A DNA stretch of 60,739 bases from Bacteroidales bacterium (GCA_007125585.1 SLCY01000023.1:1-60739), one strand, 5' to 3'; positions 43,564 to 52,732 are shown, counted from the stretch's first letter. The notes: generated by a model from the letters alone, not told the origin. A program made the numbers and translations.

Positions 43564-45153
43564 ATGACTGATTTGATTTACGAAGGTTATTTTGCCCTGT
43601 TTCTGATCATCACCTTGGGTATTATTCTTGGGAGTGTAAAGTTCAGGGGGTTCTCACTAGATATATCGGCCGTTGTGTTTGTGGCTTTGATCATGGGCCA
43701 TTATGGGATCATGGTTCCGGAAGCTTTTCAGACCATCGGTCTTGTTTTTTTCATTTTTACGATTGGGATACAGGCCGGGCCGGGCTTTTTTGATGCCTTT
43801 AAAAAAACGGGCAGGCAGTTTCTGGGTGTTTGCCTTCTCCTGGTCAGTGTTGCCGCTTTGCTGAGTTTCTTCCTGACCCGCTTTTTTGGCCTGGATCCCC
43901 ATTTGGGCGTTGGGATCTTCAACGGAGCCCTGACAAGCACTTCCGGACTGGCGGCTGCCATTGACATTTCGGAATCTACCCTGCCATCTGTTGGTTATGG
44001 GGTTGTCTATCCGGCCGGTGCAGTAATGGCCATACTGATCATTCATCTGTTGCCCGTCATTCTTCGTGTTGACATGAAAGATGAAGAAAAGAGGTATCTT
44101 GAAAAGGCGCAGGAGGACCACCCGGCTGTCAGTGTTCAGAATTTTGTTGTAGAGAACAAAAACATCCATGGGAAGACGATCCGTGAGCTGGGTATCGGCA
44201 CCATGACACGTGCCGTGATCAGTCGTATCAAGCATGGTGGTGATGTTTATGCACCCGGCGGAAAGACCCGGCTGTACCTTGGCGACATGGTAAAGGTCGT
44301 CGGCACCGATGAGGCACTTGACAAGGTGGAATTGATGATCGGTCCACGCACGGACAAAGAAATGCCGCAAGCCGCCGGTTATAAGATCAACTGGGTGCTT
44401 GTCACCAGCAAGGAGGTGATCAACAAGAGCCTGAATGAATTGAACCTTACGGCTTACTATAATGCGACCATTACGCGGATCCGCCGCAGCGGGGTGGAGA
44501 TCTCCCCACACGGCAACAGTACGCTTCGTTTTGGTGATAAATTATTGCTTGCCTCCGATGAAGATAATATGACCAGGGTGATGAAATTGTTGGGCAATAA
44601 TGAAAAGCGGCTCAGTGAGACCAACTTTCTGCCCATCAGCCTGGGCATAATTATTGGGGTGTTGCTGGGTGCCGTCAGTTTCCCATTCTTTGGCCTGTTT
44701 GAGTTTTCACTGGGCATCACCGGCGGGGTGCTCACTGCAGCACTGGTGCTCAGCAGGATCGGAAAGACAGGCCCGGTGATCTGGAATATGTCAGGCGGTG
44801 CCAACAACCTGCTCAGGAAGCTGGGGCTGCTGATGTTTCTGGCCACCGTGGGGACCCATGCAGGTGCGCATATTGCCGATGCCCTGATCGAGTATGGATG
44901 GACACTGTTATGGACAGGCCTGACCATCACTACCATTCCCATGGTGCTTACAACCCTCATCGGCCGATACGCACTGAAGATGAACTTTGCTACCCTGCTG
45001 GGCGTTGTGGCCGGGAGCATGACCAGCACCCCGGGACTGGCTGCTGCTGATGCCAAAACAGACTCCGATGCTGCCACCCTGGGCTACGCTACCGTGTACC
45101 CACTGGCACTGGTGCTGATGATCATTTTCTCCAAGGTCCTCAGTGTGATTTAG
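43564..45153 (+). CDS. AspT/YidE-family aspartate:alanine-type exchanger
   Basis: A 529-residue inner membrane protein of the aspartate:alanine exchanger family. Two repeated membrane halves (about 1-165 and 365-529, roughly five or six helices each) carry the matched signatures GALTSTSGLAAA and GSMTSTPGLAAA. The cytoplasmic centre (about 190-355) has two RCK-C/TrkA-C-type regulatory domains, seen in GDMVKVVGTDEAL and GDKLLLASDEDN. It likely exchanges small dicarboxylate or amino acid substrates, but the true substrate is unknown. It ends 6 bp before the convergent blaI-like gene. Confidence 0.88.
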   Translation: MTDLIYEGYFALFLIITLGIILGSVKFRGFSLDISAVVFVALIMGHYGIMVPEAFQTIGLVFFIFTIGIQAGPGFFDAFKKTGRQFLGVCLLLVSVAALLSFFLTRFFGLDPHLGVGIFNGALTSTSGLAAAIDISESTLPSVGYGVVYPAGAVMAILIIHLLPVILRVDMKDEEKRYLEKAQEDHPAVSVQNFVVENKNIHGKTIRELGIGTMTRAVISRIKHGGDVYAPGGKTRLYLGDMVKVVGTDEALDKVELMIGPRTDKEMPQAAGYKINWVLVTSKEVINKSLNELNLTAYYNATITRIRRSGVEISPHGNSTLRFGDKLLLASDEDNMTRVMKLLGNNEKRLSETNFLPISLGIIIGVLLGAVSFPFFGLFEFSLGITGGVLTAALVLSRIGKTGPVIWNMSGGANNLLRKLGLLMFLATVGTHAGAHIADALIEYGWTLLWTGLTITTIPMVLTTLIGRYALKMNFATLLGVVAGSMTSTPGLAAADAKTDSDAATLGYATVYPLALVLMIIFSKVLSVI

Positions 45154-45159
45154 CATTTG

Positions 45160-45531
45160 TTATTTTTTACTCTCTATTTCCTCTTCAATGATGCGCTTCA
45201 ACTCCTCAAGTTCCGATGCCGTCAGGCCTTTTTCATGAGAAAAAAAGGAAACCATTTGCCGGAGCGAATTGCCAAAATACTTCAATAAGATCCCTTTCAT
45301 CATTACCCGCGTATAGGTCGATTTATCAATCAGCGGGAAATATTCATGTGCTTTGCCATAGGCCCTGTATCCGACAAATCCCTTCTTCTGGAGGATACGC
45401 ACAATGGTCGATACGGTGGTGTAGGCAGGTCTGGGTTCTTTAAAACGAGAAAGGATATCCTTGACAAAACCTGACTTAATTTGCCACAAAATATGCATCA
45501 CCTGCTCTTCTGCCCTGGTCAGCTCCTTCAT
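45160..45531 (-). CDS. BlaI/MecI/CopY-family transcriptional repressor
   Basis: A 123-residue winged-helix repressor. The N-terminal DNA-binding part is typical (LTRAEEQVMHILWQI, then TTVSTIVRILQKKGFVG and the wing with FPLIDKSTYTR). The C-terminal dimerisation helices end in SELEELKRIIEEEIESKK. No BlaR1-type sensor protease lies next to it in this window, so inducer and protease remain unknown. Directly upstream are a good promoter and two inverted repeats that would be its operator, which points to autoregulation. The flavin-binding gene on the other side of the operator could be a second target. Confidence 0.9.
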   Translation of the reverse strand: MKELTRAEEQVMHILWQIKSGFVKDILSRFKEPRPAYTTVSTIVRILQKKGFVGYRAYGKAHEYFPLIDKSTYTRVMMKGILLKYFGNSLRQMVSFFSHEKGLTASELEELKRIIEEEIESKK

Positions 45532-45557
45532 ATATCAAAATTTTTGGTTTGTGAATG

Positions 45558-45586
45558 CAAATATAACTATTTTTTTAGTTATACAA
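45558..45586 (-). promoter_or_regulatory. Promoter of the blaI-like gene
   Basis: On the minus strand TTG (45586-45584) precedes TATATTTG (45565-45558) by an 18-nt spacer; the start codon is 27 nt further on. Both elements overlap or abut the AACTA...TAGTT repeats. Confidence 0.6.
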
Positions 45587-45600
45587 CTAATTTATTAGTT
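45565..45600. promoter_or_regulatory. Tandem inverted-repeat operator for the BlaI-like repressor
   Basis: Two palindromes 20 bp apart centre to centre: AACTA-N6-TAGTT (45565-45580) and AACTAAT-TT-ATTAGTT (45585-45600). One fills the spacer between the -33 and -7 elements and the other covers the -33 element, ideal for repressor dimers to block transcription. The core AACTA/TAGTT differs from the TACA/TGTA of Gram-positive BlaI/CopY. Confidence 0.55.
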
Positions 45601-45653
45601 TCTGAACAATAATCCTGCCAGAATCATTCAGGCGTAAACTATTTATTTTCTAT

Positions 45654-45661
45654 TAATTTTG
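45654..45661 (+). promoter_or_regulatory. Possible -7 element for the Nim-like gene
   Basis: TAATTTTG fits TAnnTTTG, 32 nt before ATG 45694. There is no TTG at normal spacing. Confidence 0.3.
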
Positions 45662-45693
45662 GGGTGATATATCCATGAGGACTAAACCCTGTG

Positions 45694-46164
45694 ATGATGG
45701 CAACAAATATGATGATCAGCAATCCCCAAAAAATCCAGGAAATTATTGATCAATGCGACACTTGTTATGTAGGCATGGTTGACCCGGAAGGCAAGCCTTA
45801 TGTGTTGCCTTTTAATTTTGGATTCGAGGAGGGTAGTATATTCTTGCACATGGCTGCCCAGGGAAAGAAAATGGAGGTTTTGAAAAACAATCCTGCTGTA
45901 TGTGTGGCATTCAGTACCGACCATGAATTGTTTCACAGGCACGACCAGGTTGCCTGCAGCTATGGGATGAGGTATCGAAGCGTACTGGCATATGGCAAGG
46001 CTGAATTTATTGATGATTATGATGAGAAAGTCCGGATCATGAATGTGACCATGCGTAAATATACCGGCAAGGATTTTACGTATAACCCGCCGGCCATTAG
46101 CAATGTATGCATCATCCGCATAAGTATAGAAAAAATTGAGGGGAAACTATCGGGATATTTCTGA
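45694..46164 (+). CDS. Pyridoxamine 5'-phosphate oxidase-like flavin-binding protein (NimA-like)
   Basis: A 156-residue split-barrel flavin protein of the PPOX class. Family marks are CDTCYVGMVDPEGKPYVLPFNFGFEE, IFLHMAAQGKKMEVLKNNPAVCVAFS, and the C-terminal KYTGKDFTYNPPAISNVCIIRISIEKIEGK. The layout resembles the Bacteroidota NimA-like group; some such proteins reduce nitroimidazoles but many do not, so resistance cannot be claimed. GTG 45691, ATG 45694 or ATG 45697 could be the start. It is divergent from the blaI-like gene and shares the operator region; its end is 2 bp from obgE. Confidence 0.85.
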   Translation: MMATNMMISNPQKIQEIIDQCDTCYVGMVDPEGKPYVLPFNFGFEEGSIFLHMAAQGKKMEVLKNNPAVCVAFSTDHELFHRHDQVACSYGMRYRSVLAYGKAEFIDDYDEKVRIMNVTMRKYTGKDFTYNPPAISNVCIIRISIEKIEGKLSGYF

Positions 46165-46166
46165 TG

Positions 46167-47177
46167 TCATTTATCCGGCTCATCCACCATCAATTGCCAG
46201 AGGGTATCTTTAAGCTTCTGGATCCCCAGATTAGTATGGGATGAGATAAAGACCATTTCCAGCCCTTTCAGGTCTTCTTCCAGCATCTGTTTCAGTTCAT
46301 CGAGGGTATCTTTGTCCAGCAGGTCACATTTCGTAATGGCCAGCAGCCGCTGTTTATCAAGCAATTCGGGATTATATTCGCGCAGTTCGTTGTATAAAAC
46401 ATCCACCTCTTTAGCGATATTACCGGCATCAACGGGTACCATTAGCAGCAGTATGGCATTGCGTTCAATATGTCGCAGGAAGCGGTGTCCGAGCCCTTTT
46501 CCTTTATGCGCCCCTTCGATGATGCCCGGGATGTCGGCCATCACGAATGATCGGTTGTCGCGGTAGGCCACCATTCCCAGGTTTGGGACAAGTGTGGTAA
46601 AGGGATAATCGGCGATTTCGGGTTTTGCGGCGCTGACAACGGACAGCAAGGTGGATTTTCCTGCATTCGGGAATCCGACCAGTCCGACGTCAGCGAGCAC
46701 CTTGAGCTCCAGGATAAACCATTTTTCCTGACCCGGTAGTCCGGGTTGGGCATATCTTGGGGTTTGCCTGGTGCTTGATTTAAAATGCACGTTACCCCTG
46801 CCTCCTTTACCGCCTTGAAGCAGGGTTGAGGTTTCGCCATTTTGGGTAATTTCTGTGACCACTTCCCCGGTTTCCGCATCTTTAATTACGGTACCAAGGG
46901 GGACCTCAACAATAACATCATCACCTGATGCCCCGCTGCTTCTCTGCTTGCCTCCGGGGCCTCCCGGCCTGGCTATCAGATGGCGGGTATATTTCAGATG
47001 CAGCAAAGTCCATAAATGGCTGTTGCCCCTTACAATGATGTTTCCCCCCCTGCCTCCGTCACCGCCGTCAGGCCCTCCTTTTGGGACAAACTTTTCACGT
47101 CTGAGGTGGGCGGAGCCTGCCCCACCCTTTCCTGACCGGCAACATATTTTTACATGATCAATGAAGTTGGCGTTCAT
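46167..47177 (-). CDS. obgE: GTPase ObgE/CgtA
   Basis: Essential ribosome-associated GTPase of 336 residues. The N-terminal glycine-rich Obg fold ([31 protein letters not shown]) is followed by the G domain with [35 protein letters not shown] and the NKxD-type TKCDLL motif. There is no extra C-terminal OCT domain; the short form is usual for this phylum. It is last of the hpt-adk-obgE run, 76 bp after adk. Confidence 0.96.
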   Translation of the reverse strand: MNANFIDHVKICCRSGKGGAGSAHLRREKFVPKGGPDGGDGGRGGNIIVRGNSHLWTLLHLKYTRHLIARPGGPGGKQRSSGASGDDVIVEVPLGTVIKDAETGEVVTEITQNGETSTLLQGGKGGRGNVHFKSSTRQTPRYAQPGLPGQEKWFILELKVLADVGLVGFPNAGKSTLLSVVSAAKPEIADYPFTTLVPNLGMVAYRDNRSFVMADIPGIIEGAHKGKGLGHRFLRHIERNAILLLMVPVDAGNIAKEVDVLYNELREYNPELLDKQRLLAITKCDLLDKDTLDELKQMLEEDLKGLEMVFISSHTNLGIQKLKDTLWQLMVDEPDK

Positions 47178-47253
47178 GGTGATGAACTTTTTTTCAGCGA
47201 CCCCACATGGTATCCCTTTCTGACATCCGGGAAGTCACCGGGGAGGCAGCAAA

Positions 47254-47856
47254 CTATTCCACCACCGGCAACACTTCCTTGCTATGCAGGTACGTGTCGA
47301 TGGCACAGCATATTTTTTTGAAGACTTCGTTCACTGGTGCCATGCCGTTTATGGAAACAATCTTTCCCTGCGACTTATAATACGAGATGAGAGGCATTGT
47401 GAGCTCTTTGTAGATCTCCAGGCGGCGACGCGCGATCTGATCTGAGTCATCGCTTCGTCCCGAGTCTTCTCCCCTGCCCATGATGCGCTTGAACAGTTCT
47501 TCTTCTTCCACCTCCACAGAAATCACAAGGCATATAGGTATCCCGCGTTCGTTGAGAAACCGGTCCAGTGACCCGGCCTGTACGATGGTTCTGGGGATCC
47601 CGTCAAATATAAAGCCACTGGCATCCATATGATCGGATACATGGTGATACAACTCCCTCAATACAAGATCATCGGGTACCAGCAACCCCTTGTCAATGAA
47701 CTTTTTTGCTTCCTTGCCCAATGGGGTTTCCTTTTCTATCTCTTCCCTTAACAACGCTCCCGTCGACATATGGGTGAGCCGGTACTTTTCAACAATATTG
47801 GCAGACTGGGTGCCTTTGCCCGATCCTGGAGGACCAAAAATTATAAGATTCAACAT
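47254..47856 (-). CDS. adk: Adenylate kinase
   Basis: Balances ATP, ADP and AMP. A 200-residue short-lid enzyme with GPPGSGKGTQ, MSTGALLREE, GFIFDGIPRT (AMP binding) and RRLEIYKE; the lid is short and lacks the zinc cysteines. In the usual PRT motif the line reads DGIPRTIVQAGSLD. It stands between hpt (62 bp upstream) and obgE. Confidence 0.95.
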   Translation of the reverse strand: MLNLIIFGPPGSGKGTQSANIVEKYRLTHMSTGALLREEIEKETPLGKEAKKFIDKGLLVPDDLVLRELYHHVSDHMDASGFIFDGIPRTIVQAGSLDRFLNERGIPICLVISVEVEEEELFKRIMGRGEDSGRSDDSDQIARRRLEIYKELTMPLISYYKSQGKIVSINGMAPVNEVFKKICCAIDTYLHSKEVLPVVE

Positions 47857-47918
47857 GTCGCTACAATTTATCCCTTAATGGCATCTGCCACCATTTTTTT
47901 GTTCATGATCGTTTCCTA

Positions 47919-48458
47919 TTATGAACCGGTTATCTTATAAATGTCTTTGTAATTCCTTCCAAAACCTCTGTAATCAAGGCCATATCCCACGATGAAATCA
48001 TTGGGGATCTCCATTCCGATATAATCCGGCCTTACTTCTTTTTGTACTGCGTCAGGCTTCAGCAGCAAGGTGGCCAGCCTGATACTCTCCGGCTGATAGG
48101 TCGAGAGATCCTCCACAAGGTGTGTAACGGTGAGGCCACTATCCACAATATCCTCGAGAATGATCACATTCCTGCCTTTTATATGCTCTTCCAGGCCAAT
48201 CACTGTCTTTACCTCTCCAGTGGTCTGTGTCCCATCGTATGATGATAACTTGATAAAGCTGATTTCACAATTGCCGGGATAGCATTTAAACAGGTCCCCG
48301 GCAAACATGAAGGCGCCATTCAACACACACAGAAACAAGGGCTCACGTCCCTGGTAATCGTTGAAAATGGTTTCAGCCATCTGCTTTACCACCTTTTGAA
48401 TATGCTCAAAAGGGATGTTTTTCTCAAATTCCTTATCCAGGATCTTTATTTTTCCCAT
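47919..48458 (-). CDS. hpt: Hypoxanthine phosphoribosyltransferase
   Basis: Purine salvage enzyme, 179 residues, that converts hypoxanthine or guanine and PRPP to IMP or GMP. The PRPP-binding EDIVDSGLTV motif and the base-binding DFIVGYGLDYRGFGRNYKDIY segment are clear; FLCVLNGAFMFAGDL is the PPi loop region. A strong promoter lies upstream, and adk and obgE follow. Confidence 0.94.
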   Translation of the reverse strand: MGKIKILDKEFEKNIPFEHIQKVVKQMAETIFNDYQGREPLFLCVLNGAFMFAGDLFKCYPGNCEISFIKLSSYDGTQTTGEVKTVIGLEEHIKGRNVIILEDIVDSGLTVTHLVEDLSTYQPESIRLATLLLKPDAVQKEVRPDYIGMEIPNDFIVGYGLDYRGFGRNYKDIYKITGS

Positions 48459-48500
48459 AGAAAATTAAGAATTATCTGGCTTTTAAAATAGTTGATGCCA

Positions 48501-48530
48501 CAAAAATAAACCAATGCCCGGTGACCACAA
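48501..48530 (-). promoter_or_regulatory. Promoter of the hpt-adk-obgE operon
   Basis: On the minus strand TTG (48530-48528), 19-nt spacer, TATTTTTG (48508-48501), an exact TAnnTTTG, 42 nt before the hpt start. Confidence 0.62.
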
Positions 48531-48643
48531 CCATTATTTTGAAAAAAGTATGAACAAAATGTTGATAAGATCACCCGAAATGTGCCGGGACATGGATTCT
48601 GTCTGTGCGAAAATACGAAAATAATGATAAGGCCCCTTTTTTT

Positions 48644-48672
48644 TTGTTTCTGCGGATTTGCCTTTAACTTTG
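48644..48672 (+). promoter_or_regulatory. Candidate plus-strand promoter
   Basis: TTG at 48644-48646, 18-nt spacer, TAACTTTG at 48665-48672. It would transcribe the small ORF at 48733 and, further on, truA (start 49157, giving a leader of about 480 nt). Confidence 0.42.
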
Positions 48673-48732
48673 CATTTTCCAAATGTCAAATGGCTACATG
48701 ATTTTTTTTCGTTCGAAATTACACACAGACGA

Positions 48733-48840
48733 ATGAAAAACCTCTCAAGGTCTTTCACCCGGTCGTTGCTTGTTTATTTATGTTTATCATTTTGTCAAAA
48801 GGGCGAAATGTCAAATAAGTTTAAAGGTATAATGGTTTAA
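48733..48840 (+). CDS. Possible small lipopeptide or decayed signal-peptide remnant
   Basis: A 35-codon ORF about 60 nt after the promoter-like pair. It has a basic N-terminus, a hydrophobic stretch and a Cys at residue 21 (SLLVYLCLSFC), like a lipoprotein signal peptide, but only 14 residues after the Cys. No family is recognised. It may be a short peptide or the start of a gene lost by deletion; chance is also possible. Confidence 0.22.
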   Translation: MKNLSRSFTRSLLVYLCLSFCQKGEMSNKFKGIMV

Positions 48841-49156
48841 GGGTTTAAAGGTTTAAAAGCCAACAGTTAACAGCCAAAAACCTCGTTCCATCGTTCCATC
48901 GCTCTTCCCTCATCTGTCAACACACAAAATGCGGGTGTTTTTTTACAGGAGAAATATTTATATTTACCGGCTACTATTCCAGCTTTTGGGATGGTGAAGA
49001 CAGTGCCGGAATGCAACGCTTTTTTTGTTCGTGCTCCCCGGCAGCCTCTTTATGCATGAAACCATCACAAGGAAGTTCATTTAAAAAGATGATCCGGCCG
49101 CAGTCGTCAAAGACCTTGGTTTCTTTTATGTTTCATTAAAATGGATCGTTTCAGGG

Positions 49157-49927
49157 ATGTTCCGATATTTTATCAGGATGGCTTATATGGGGACTGACTT
49201 CAATGGTTGGCAGGTTCAACCGGGTGCACCCACCATTCAGGAGGAGATTGAGAAATGCTTGTCCCTGTTGTTAAAAGAGCCTGTCCGGTTAACGGGTGCG
49301 GGCCGAACCGACACGGGTGTTCATGCCCATGAGTTTTATGCCCATTTTGATTGTTCCCATCGTCCGGAAATGCTAAGCCAGATACACCCGGTTTACAAGT
49401 CAAACCGCTTTCTTCCTCCGTCAATAGCGGTGCTGGATATCTTCCCTGTCGACAGCAAAGCCCATGCCCGTTTTCATGCCCTTGACAGGACCTATCATTA
49501 TTACATATGCACCAGGAAAGACCCTTTTTACACCGGCAGGGCCTGGATACAGGAAAGGCCAATGGATATGAAGGCCATGCAGGAAGCGGCCGGGCTGTTG
49601 TTGCAGCATGAGGATTTCAGCAGTTTTGCCAGGTCCAACACCCAGGTTAAAACCAATATTTGCAAGGTTTACGAAGCACATTGGGAGGAAGATGGACACA
49701 TTCTGTATTTCAGGATACGGGCCGACCGTTTTCTCAGGAACATGGTCCGTGCCATTGTAGGCACTATGGTGGACATCGGCCGTGGCAAGCTTGGCGCAAA
49801 TGACTTTCAGAAGATCATCGAAGCAAAGGACCGCCGCCGAGCGGGGTATTCAGCACCGGCTTGCGGGCTCTTCCTGGTAAAGATCCGTTATCCGGACCAT
49901 ATTTTTAACGCTTCAGCTTCTTTTTAA
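49157..49927 (+). CDS. truA: tRNA pseudouridine(38-40) synthase
   Basis: Isomerises uridines 38-40 in the anticodon arm of tRNAs. A 256-residue protein with YFIRMAYMGTDFNGWQ at the N-terminus, the catalytic Asp in GAGRTDTGVHAHEF, FHALDRTYHYYI, FSSFARSNTQVKTN and the C-terminal FLRNMVRAIVGTMVDIGRGK. The 3' end overlaps the convergent permease gene by 23 bp. Confidence 0.95.
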   Translation: MFRYFIRMAYMGTDFNGWQVQPGAPTIQEEIEKCLSLLLKEPVRLTGAGRTDTGVHAHEFYAHFDCSHRPEMLSQIHPVYKSNRFLPPSIAVLDIFPVDSKAHARFHALDRTYHYYICTRKDPFYTGRAWIQERPMDMKAMQEAAGLLLQHEDFSSFARSNTQVKTNICKVYEAHWEEDGHILYFRIRADRFLRNMVRAIVGTMVDIGRGKLGANDFQKIIEAKDRRRAGYSAPACGLFLVKIRYPDHIFNASASF

Positions 49928-51026
49928 ATGACTTGATACGTTTTTCCAGTGGTTGGTCGGGCGTGCGATGCGATCTTGCCGCCCTCGCATCGCCAAGAAG
50001 GAACCCATATGGCCTCAAGCCATCTATCTCGTCAAAAACCACTTTCATCATGGCCATTCCGGGAATAAACAATATCATCCCTGCGAGTCCCCATATGAAG
50101 TTGCCAATCAGCAAGGCCACGATGGTCATCAGGGGGTTCATGGACACTTTGCCCCCCACGATCCGTGGAGTGAAGATGTTGCTTTCGGCAAGCTGGATCA
50201 CGTAAAACGCAAGGAATATCCCAAACGGATACCAGAGTGAATCTTTGGTGAGAAGGGCATAAACAATGGGGAGGGTTGCCCCTATAAAAGGGCCGAGAAA
50301 GGGGATCACGTTCAGAAGTGCTGCAAAAACGGCGAACAGCAGGAAGTGTTTTAGCCCGAAGCTATACAATGCGATGCTGTTCAGCACAGCCAGAATGACG
50401 ATCACGATAAACATCCCTACAATATAGTTCTGCACCACCAGTTTCACTTTGTGTATCACACTCTGTACAGTATCCTGGGTTTTGTCCGGGAATGCTTTGC
50501 GAATGAATTCAATCAGGAAGCGCCTGAAATAGAGGAACAGGAAGATATAGATGGGGACTATGAACACGATGGTCAGGGTAGTGGCCGTGGCGATCACTCC
50601 CTGGGTGAGGCTTGCGATATTGTCATAAAGGTAATTGAAAATGGCGCTTTGGATGTTTTCGAAGGAGATGGGTACGGCGCCTTCAACGTGTTGTTCGGTG
50701 AACTCGTTGATGATTTGCAGAAATTCGGTCACCCTTTTTTCCAAAAGATACAGTTCATCAGCAAAGCCTATAAGCTGGTTATAAAAGAAATAAGCCAGTC
50801 CAAACAAAAAGCCGATCAGTGCCACGAGGCTAAAAAAAGCGGCCAACAGCCTTGGAATACCTTTGTTTTCAAACCAAGAGGAGAGCGGGCTGATCAATAC
50901 GGCCAGCAGTCCGGCTATCATTAAAGGTACCAGAACGCCCTTTGCATATATCATGATGCCTACGGTGAGCGTGATGGTGAGCAGCACCATAGGAATTTTA
51001 ACATAAAGCGGTTGTTTTTGATTCAT
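49905..51026 (-). CDS. AI-2E family transporter (PerM/TqsA-like permease)
   Basis: A 373-residue inner membrane protein with about eight membrane helices and the family signature LLNVIPFLGPFIGATLPIVYAL near the middle, followed by SNIFTPRIVGGKVSMNPL. A soluble segment separates the first and second helix groups (about 90-140). The family includes autoinducer exporters and Na+/H+ antiporters, so a specific substrate is not assigned. It lies 20 bp after the amidase and may be in its operon. Confidence 0.9.
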   Translation of the reverse strand: MNQKQPLYVKIPMVLLTITLTVGIMIYAKGVLVPLMIAGLLAVLISPLSSWFENKGIPRLLAAFFSLVALIGFLFGLAYFFYNQLIGFADELYLLEKRVTEFLQIINEFTEQHVEGAVPISFENIQSAIFNYLYDNIASLTQGVIATATTLTIVFIVPIYIFLFLYFRRFLIEFIRKAFPDKTQDTVQSVIHKVKLVVQNYIVGMFIVIVILAVLNSIALYSFGLKHFLLFAVFAALLNVIPFLGPFIGATLPIVYALLTKDSLWYPFGIFLAFYVIQLAESNIFTPRIVGGKVSMNPLMTIVALLIGNFIWGLAGMILFIPGMAMMKVVFDEIDGLRPYGFLLGDARAARSHRTPDQPLEKRIKSFKKKLKR

Positions 51027-51046
51027 TGTGGATAATATTAACAGTT

Positions 51047-52732
51047 CTAATGTAAAGACGGATCAAAGAAAGGTGGACGCTGCTTGTGATGGCCCGTTTT
51101 TTTCTGCCAGGCACTTGCCAGGGCCATGATCTTATCTTCTTCAAAAAGGTTGCCGATAAAAGATATGCTCCGTGGCGTGCCTGTTTCGGTAAACCCATTG
51201 GGTACAACCAGGCAGGGGTGTCCTGTTAAGTTGGTCACCAGCAGTTGGTTGCCTCCAAAAGATGGTGTGATGATGACATCATAGCCGGCCATCAGCTGAT
51301 TGACTTCTTCCATCAGCTGGTATCTGGCCCTGTTGGCATTGATATATTCTACTGCAGGTATAAACCGTGCAGCCCTGAAAAGGTTCGGCCAGGCATTGAC
51401 AGACTGGTTCACCAGCAGAGAGTCACGGCCTGTGGTTGTCAGTTCGTCGAATGCAGCGGCGGCTTCTGCATGCAGGATGATCCGCAGGGCATTTACCGGC
51501 GAGTCAAACCGCCAATCTACATCATGAAGCTCAAGTCCCATGGCACGAAGATCTGCGAGCACCTGGTGATCCGGGTCTTTCCCGCCGGGGTCATCTTCAA
51601 AAAAGGCGGAGATATATCCCACCCGGAATTGTGATATATCCCTGTCGTGCTCATAATAGAATCCGGCATCCACAACGCTTTTATCCTTGCCATCGGGGCC
51701 GAGTATCGCGTCAAAGACCATGGCGGTTTCCTCTGCACTTCGGGCCATTGGCCCGATTTTATCCATGCTCCAGCTCAGTGTCATGGCCCCTGTCCTGCTG
51801 ACCCTTCCGAAGGTGGGCCGAAGGCCGGTGACGCCACAGCGGGTTGATGGCGAAACAATGCTTCCAAGGGTTTCTGTTCCGATGGCAAAAGGGAGCAGTC
51901 CGGCAGCCACTGTTGAGGCCGACCCGGCGGAGGACCCGCTGGAGCCTTCTTCAAGGTTCCACGGATTGCGTGTTTTGCCATCATACCAAACATCGCCCAT
52001 GGCCAGTGCACCCAGGGTCAGCTTGGCCACCAAAACAGCACCCGCCTCATCCAGCCGTTCCACAACGGTGGCAGTATGCTCCAGGTGCTGACCCTTGTAA
52101 GGCGTTGCACCCCAGCTGGTAGGATATCCTTCGACAGAAAAAAGATCCTTCACCCCGTAGGGTATCCCATGCAGGGGACCACGATATTGTCCGGCGGCGA
52201 TCTCAGCATCAGCACGACGGGCATGCGACAAGGCACGATCCCTGGTAAGGGTAACAACACATTCGAGGGTATCACCGTACTGATGGAGCCTGTTGAGAAA
52301 AAATGTGGTCAGTTGTTCGGAGGTGACCTTTCGACTGCGGAGCAAAGAAGCCAGCTGGGGGATACTGTAGAAAGCCAGTTGCCCGGTGTTCTCCGGCATT
52401 TCCACCCCATCCGGGATCATCCACCTGCTTTCAAGCCCTTTGACAGGCATTTCAATACCCGGCAGGACGGGGTCAAAAACCAATGCAGGGGGTACGGCGT
52501 TGTCAACAGATGCCTCCCTGAGGGCTTCCACACTCTGCATATGCACCCGAACCGATGGCATCATAAGTTCCAACTGATTTTGGGAAAAATGAAACCCAAA
52601 CAAGCGCCCTGCCTTTCTTACCATGTCAATGCCGATCTCCTCATCCAGGTTTGCAACAGCAAAACCGCAAAGAAAGGCCGCGACAAAGAAAAGAAGAAGC
52701 CTGGCGGGGCGAGTATTTCTTTTTTTAAACAT
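51047..52732 (-). CDS. Secreted amidase-signature (AS) family hydrolase
   Basis: A 561-residue serine amidase with an N-terminal signal or anchor (LLLFFVAAFLCGFAVA), so acting outside the cytoplasm. The Ser-cis-Ser-Lys triad is visible: Lys195 in GIPYGVKDLF, the cis-Ser in GSSGSSAGSA (about 263-272) and the nucleophile Ser291 in GTETLGSIVSPS. A preceding segment of about 100 residues is not shared with GatA. It is not a GatA subunit, because no gatB/gatC are adjacent and the protein is exported. It overlaps ygeW by 8 bp, so it is probably co-translated. Its substrate is unknown. Confidence 0.85.
   Translation of the reverse strand: MFKKRNTRPARLLLFFVAAFLCGFAVANLDEEIGIDMVRKAGRLFGFHFSQNQLELMMPSVRVHMQSVEALREASVDNAVPPALVFDPVLPGIEMPVKGLESRWMIPDGVEMPENTGQLAFYSIPQLASLLRSRKVTSEQLTTFFLNRLHQYGDTLECVVTLTRDRALSHARRADAEIAAGQYRGPLHGIPYGVKDLFSVEGYPTSWGATPYKGQHLEHTATVVERLDEAGAVLVAKLTLGALAMGDVWYDGKTRNPWNLEEGSSGSSAGSASTVAAGLLPFAIGTETLGSIVSPSTRCGVTGLRPTFGRVSRTGAMTLSWSMDKIGPMARSAEETAMVFDAILGPDGKDKSVVDAGFYYEHDRDISQFRVGYISAFFEDDPGGKDPDHQVLADLRAMGLELHDVDWRFDSPVNALRIILHAEAAAAFDELTTTGRDSLLVNQSVNAWPNLFRAARFIPAVEYINANRARYQLMEEVNQLMAGYDVIITPSFGGNQLLVTNLTGHPCLVVPNGFTETGTPRSISFIGNLFEEDKIMALASAWQKKTGHHKQRPPFFDPSLH

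Larger units (their letters stand above)
48459..49156. other. Large 698-bp intergenic region between hpt and truA
   Basis: A gene-poor gap between divergent genes. It holds a good minus-strand promoter for hpt, a plus-strand promoter-like pair (48644-48672), a possible 35-codon ORF, and small tandem repeats: GGTTTAA three times at 8-nt spacing (48834-48856) and CGTTCCAT twice (48884-48899). The remainder toward truA contains short T-runs only. No RNA gene is recognised. Confidence 0.55.

Noticed and set aside
45694-46164. Nitroimidazole resistance gene
   Set aside because: The protein is only generally PPOX/Nim-like; resistance cannot be inferred from the fold.
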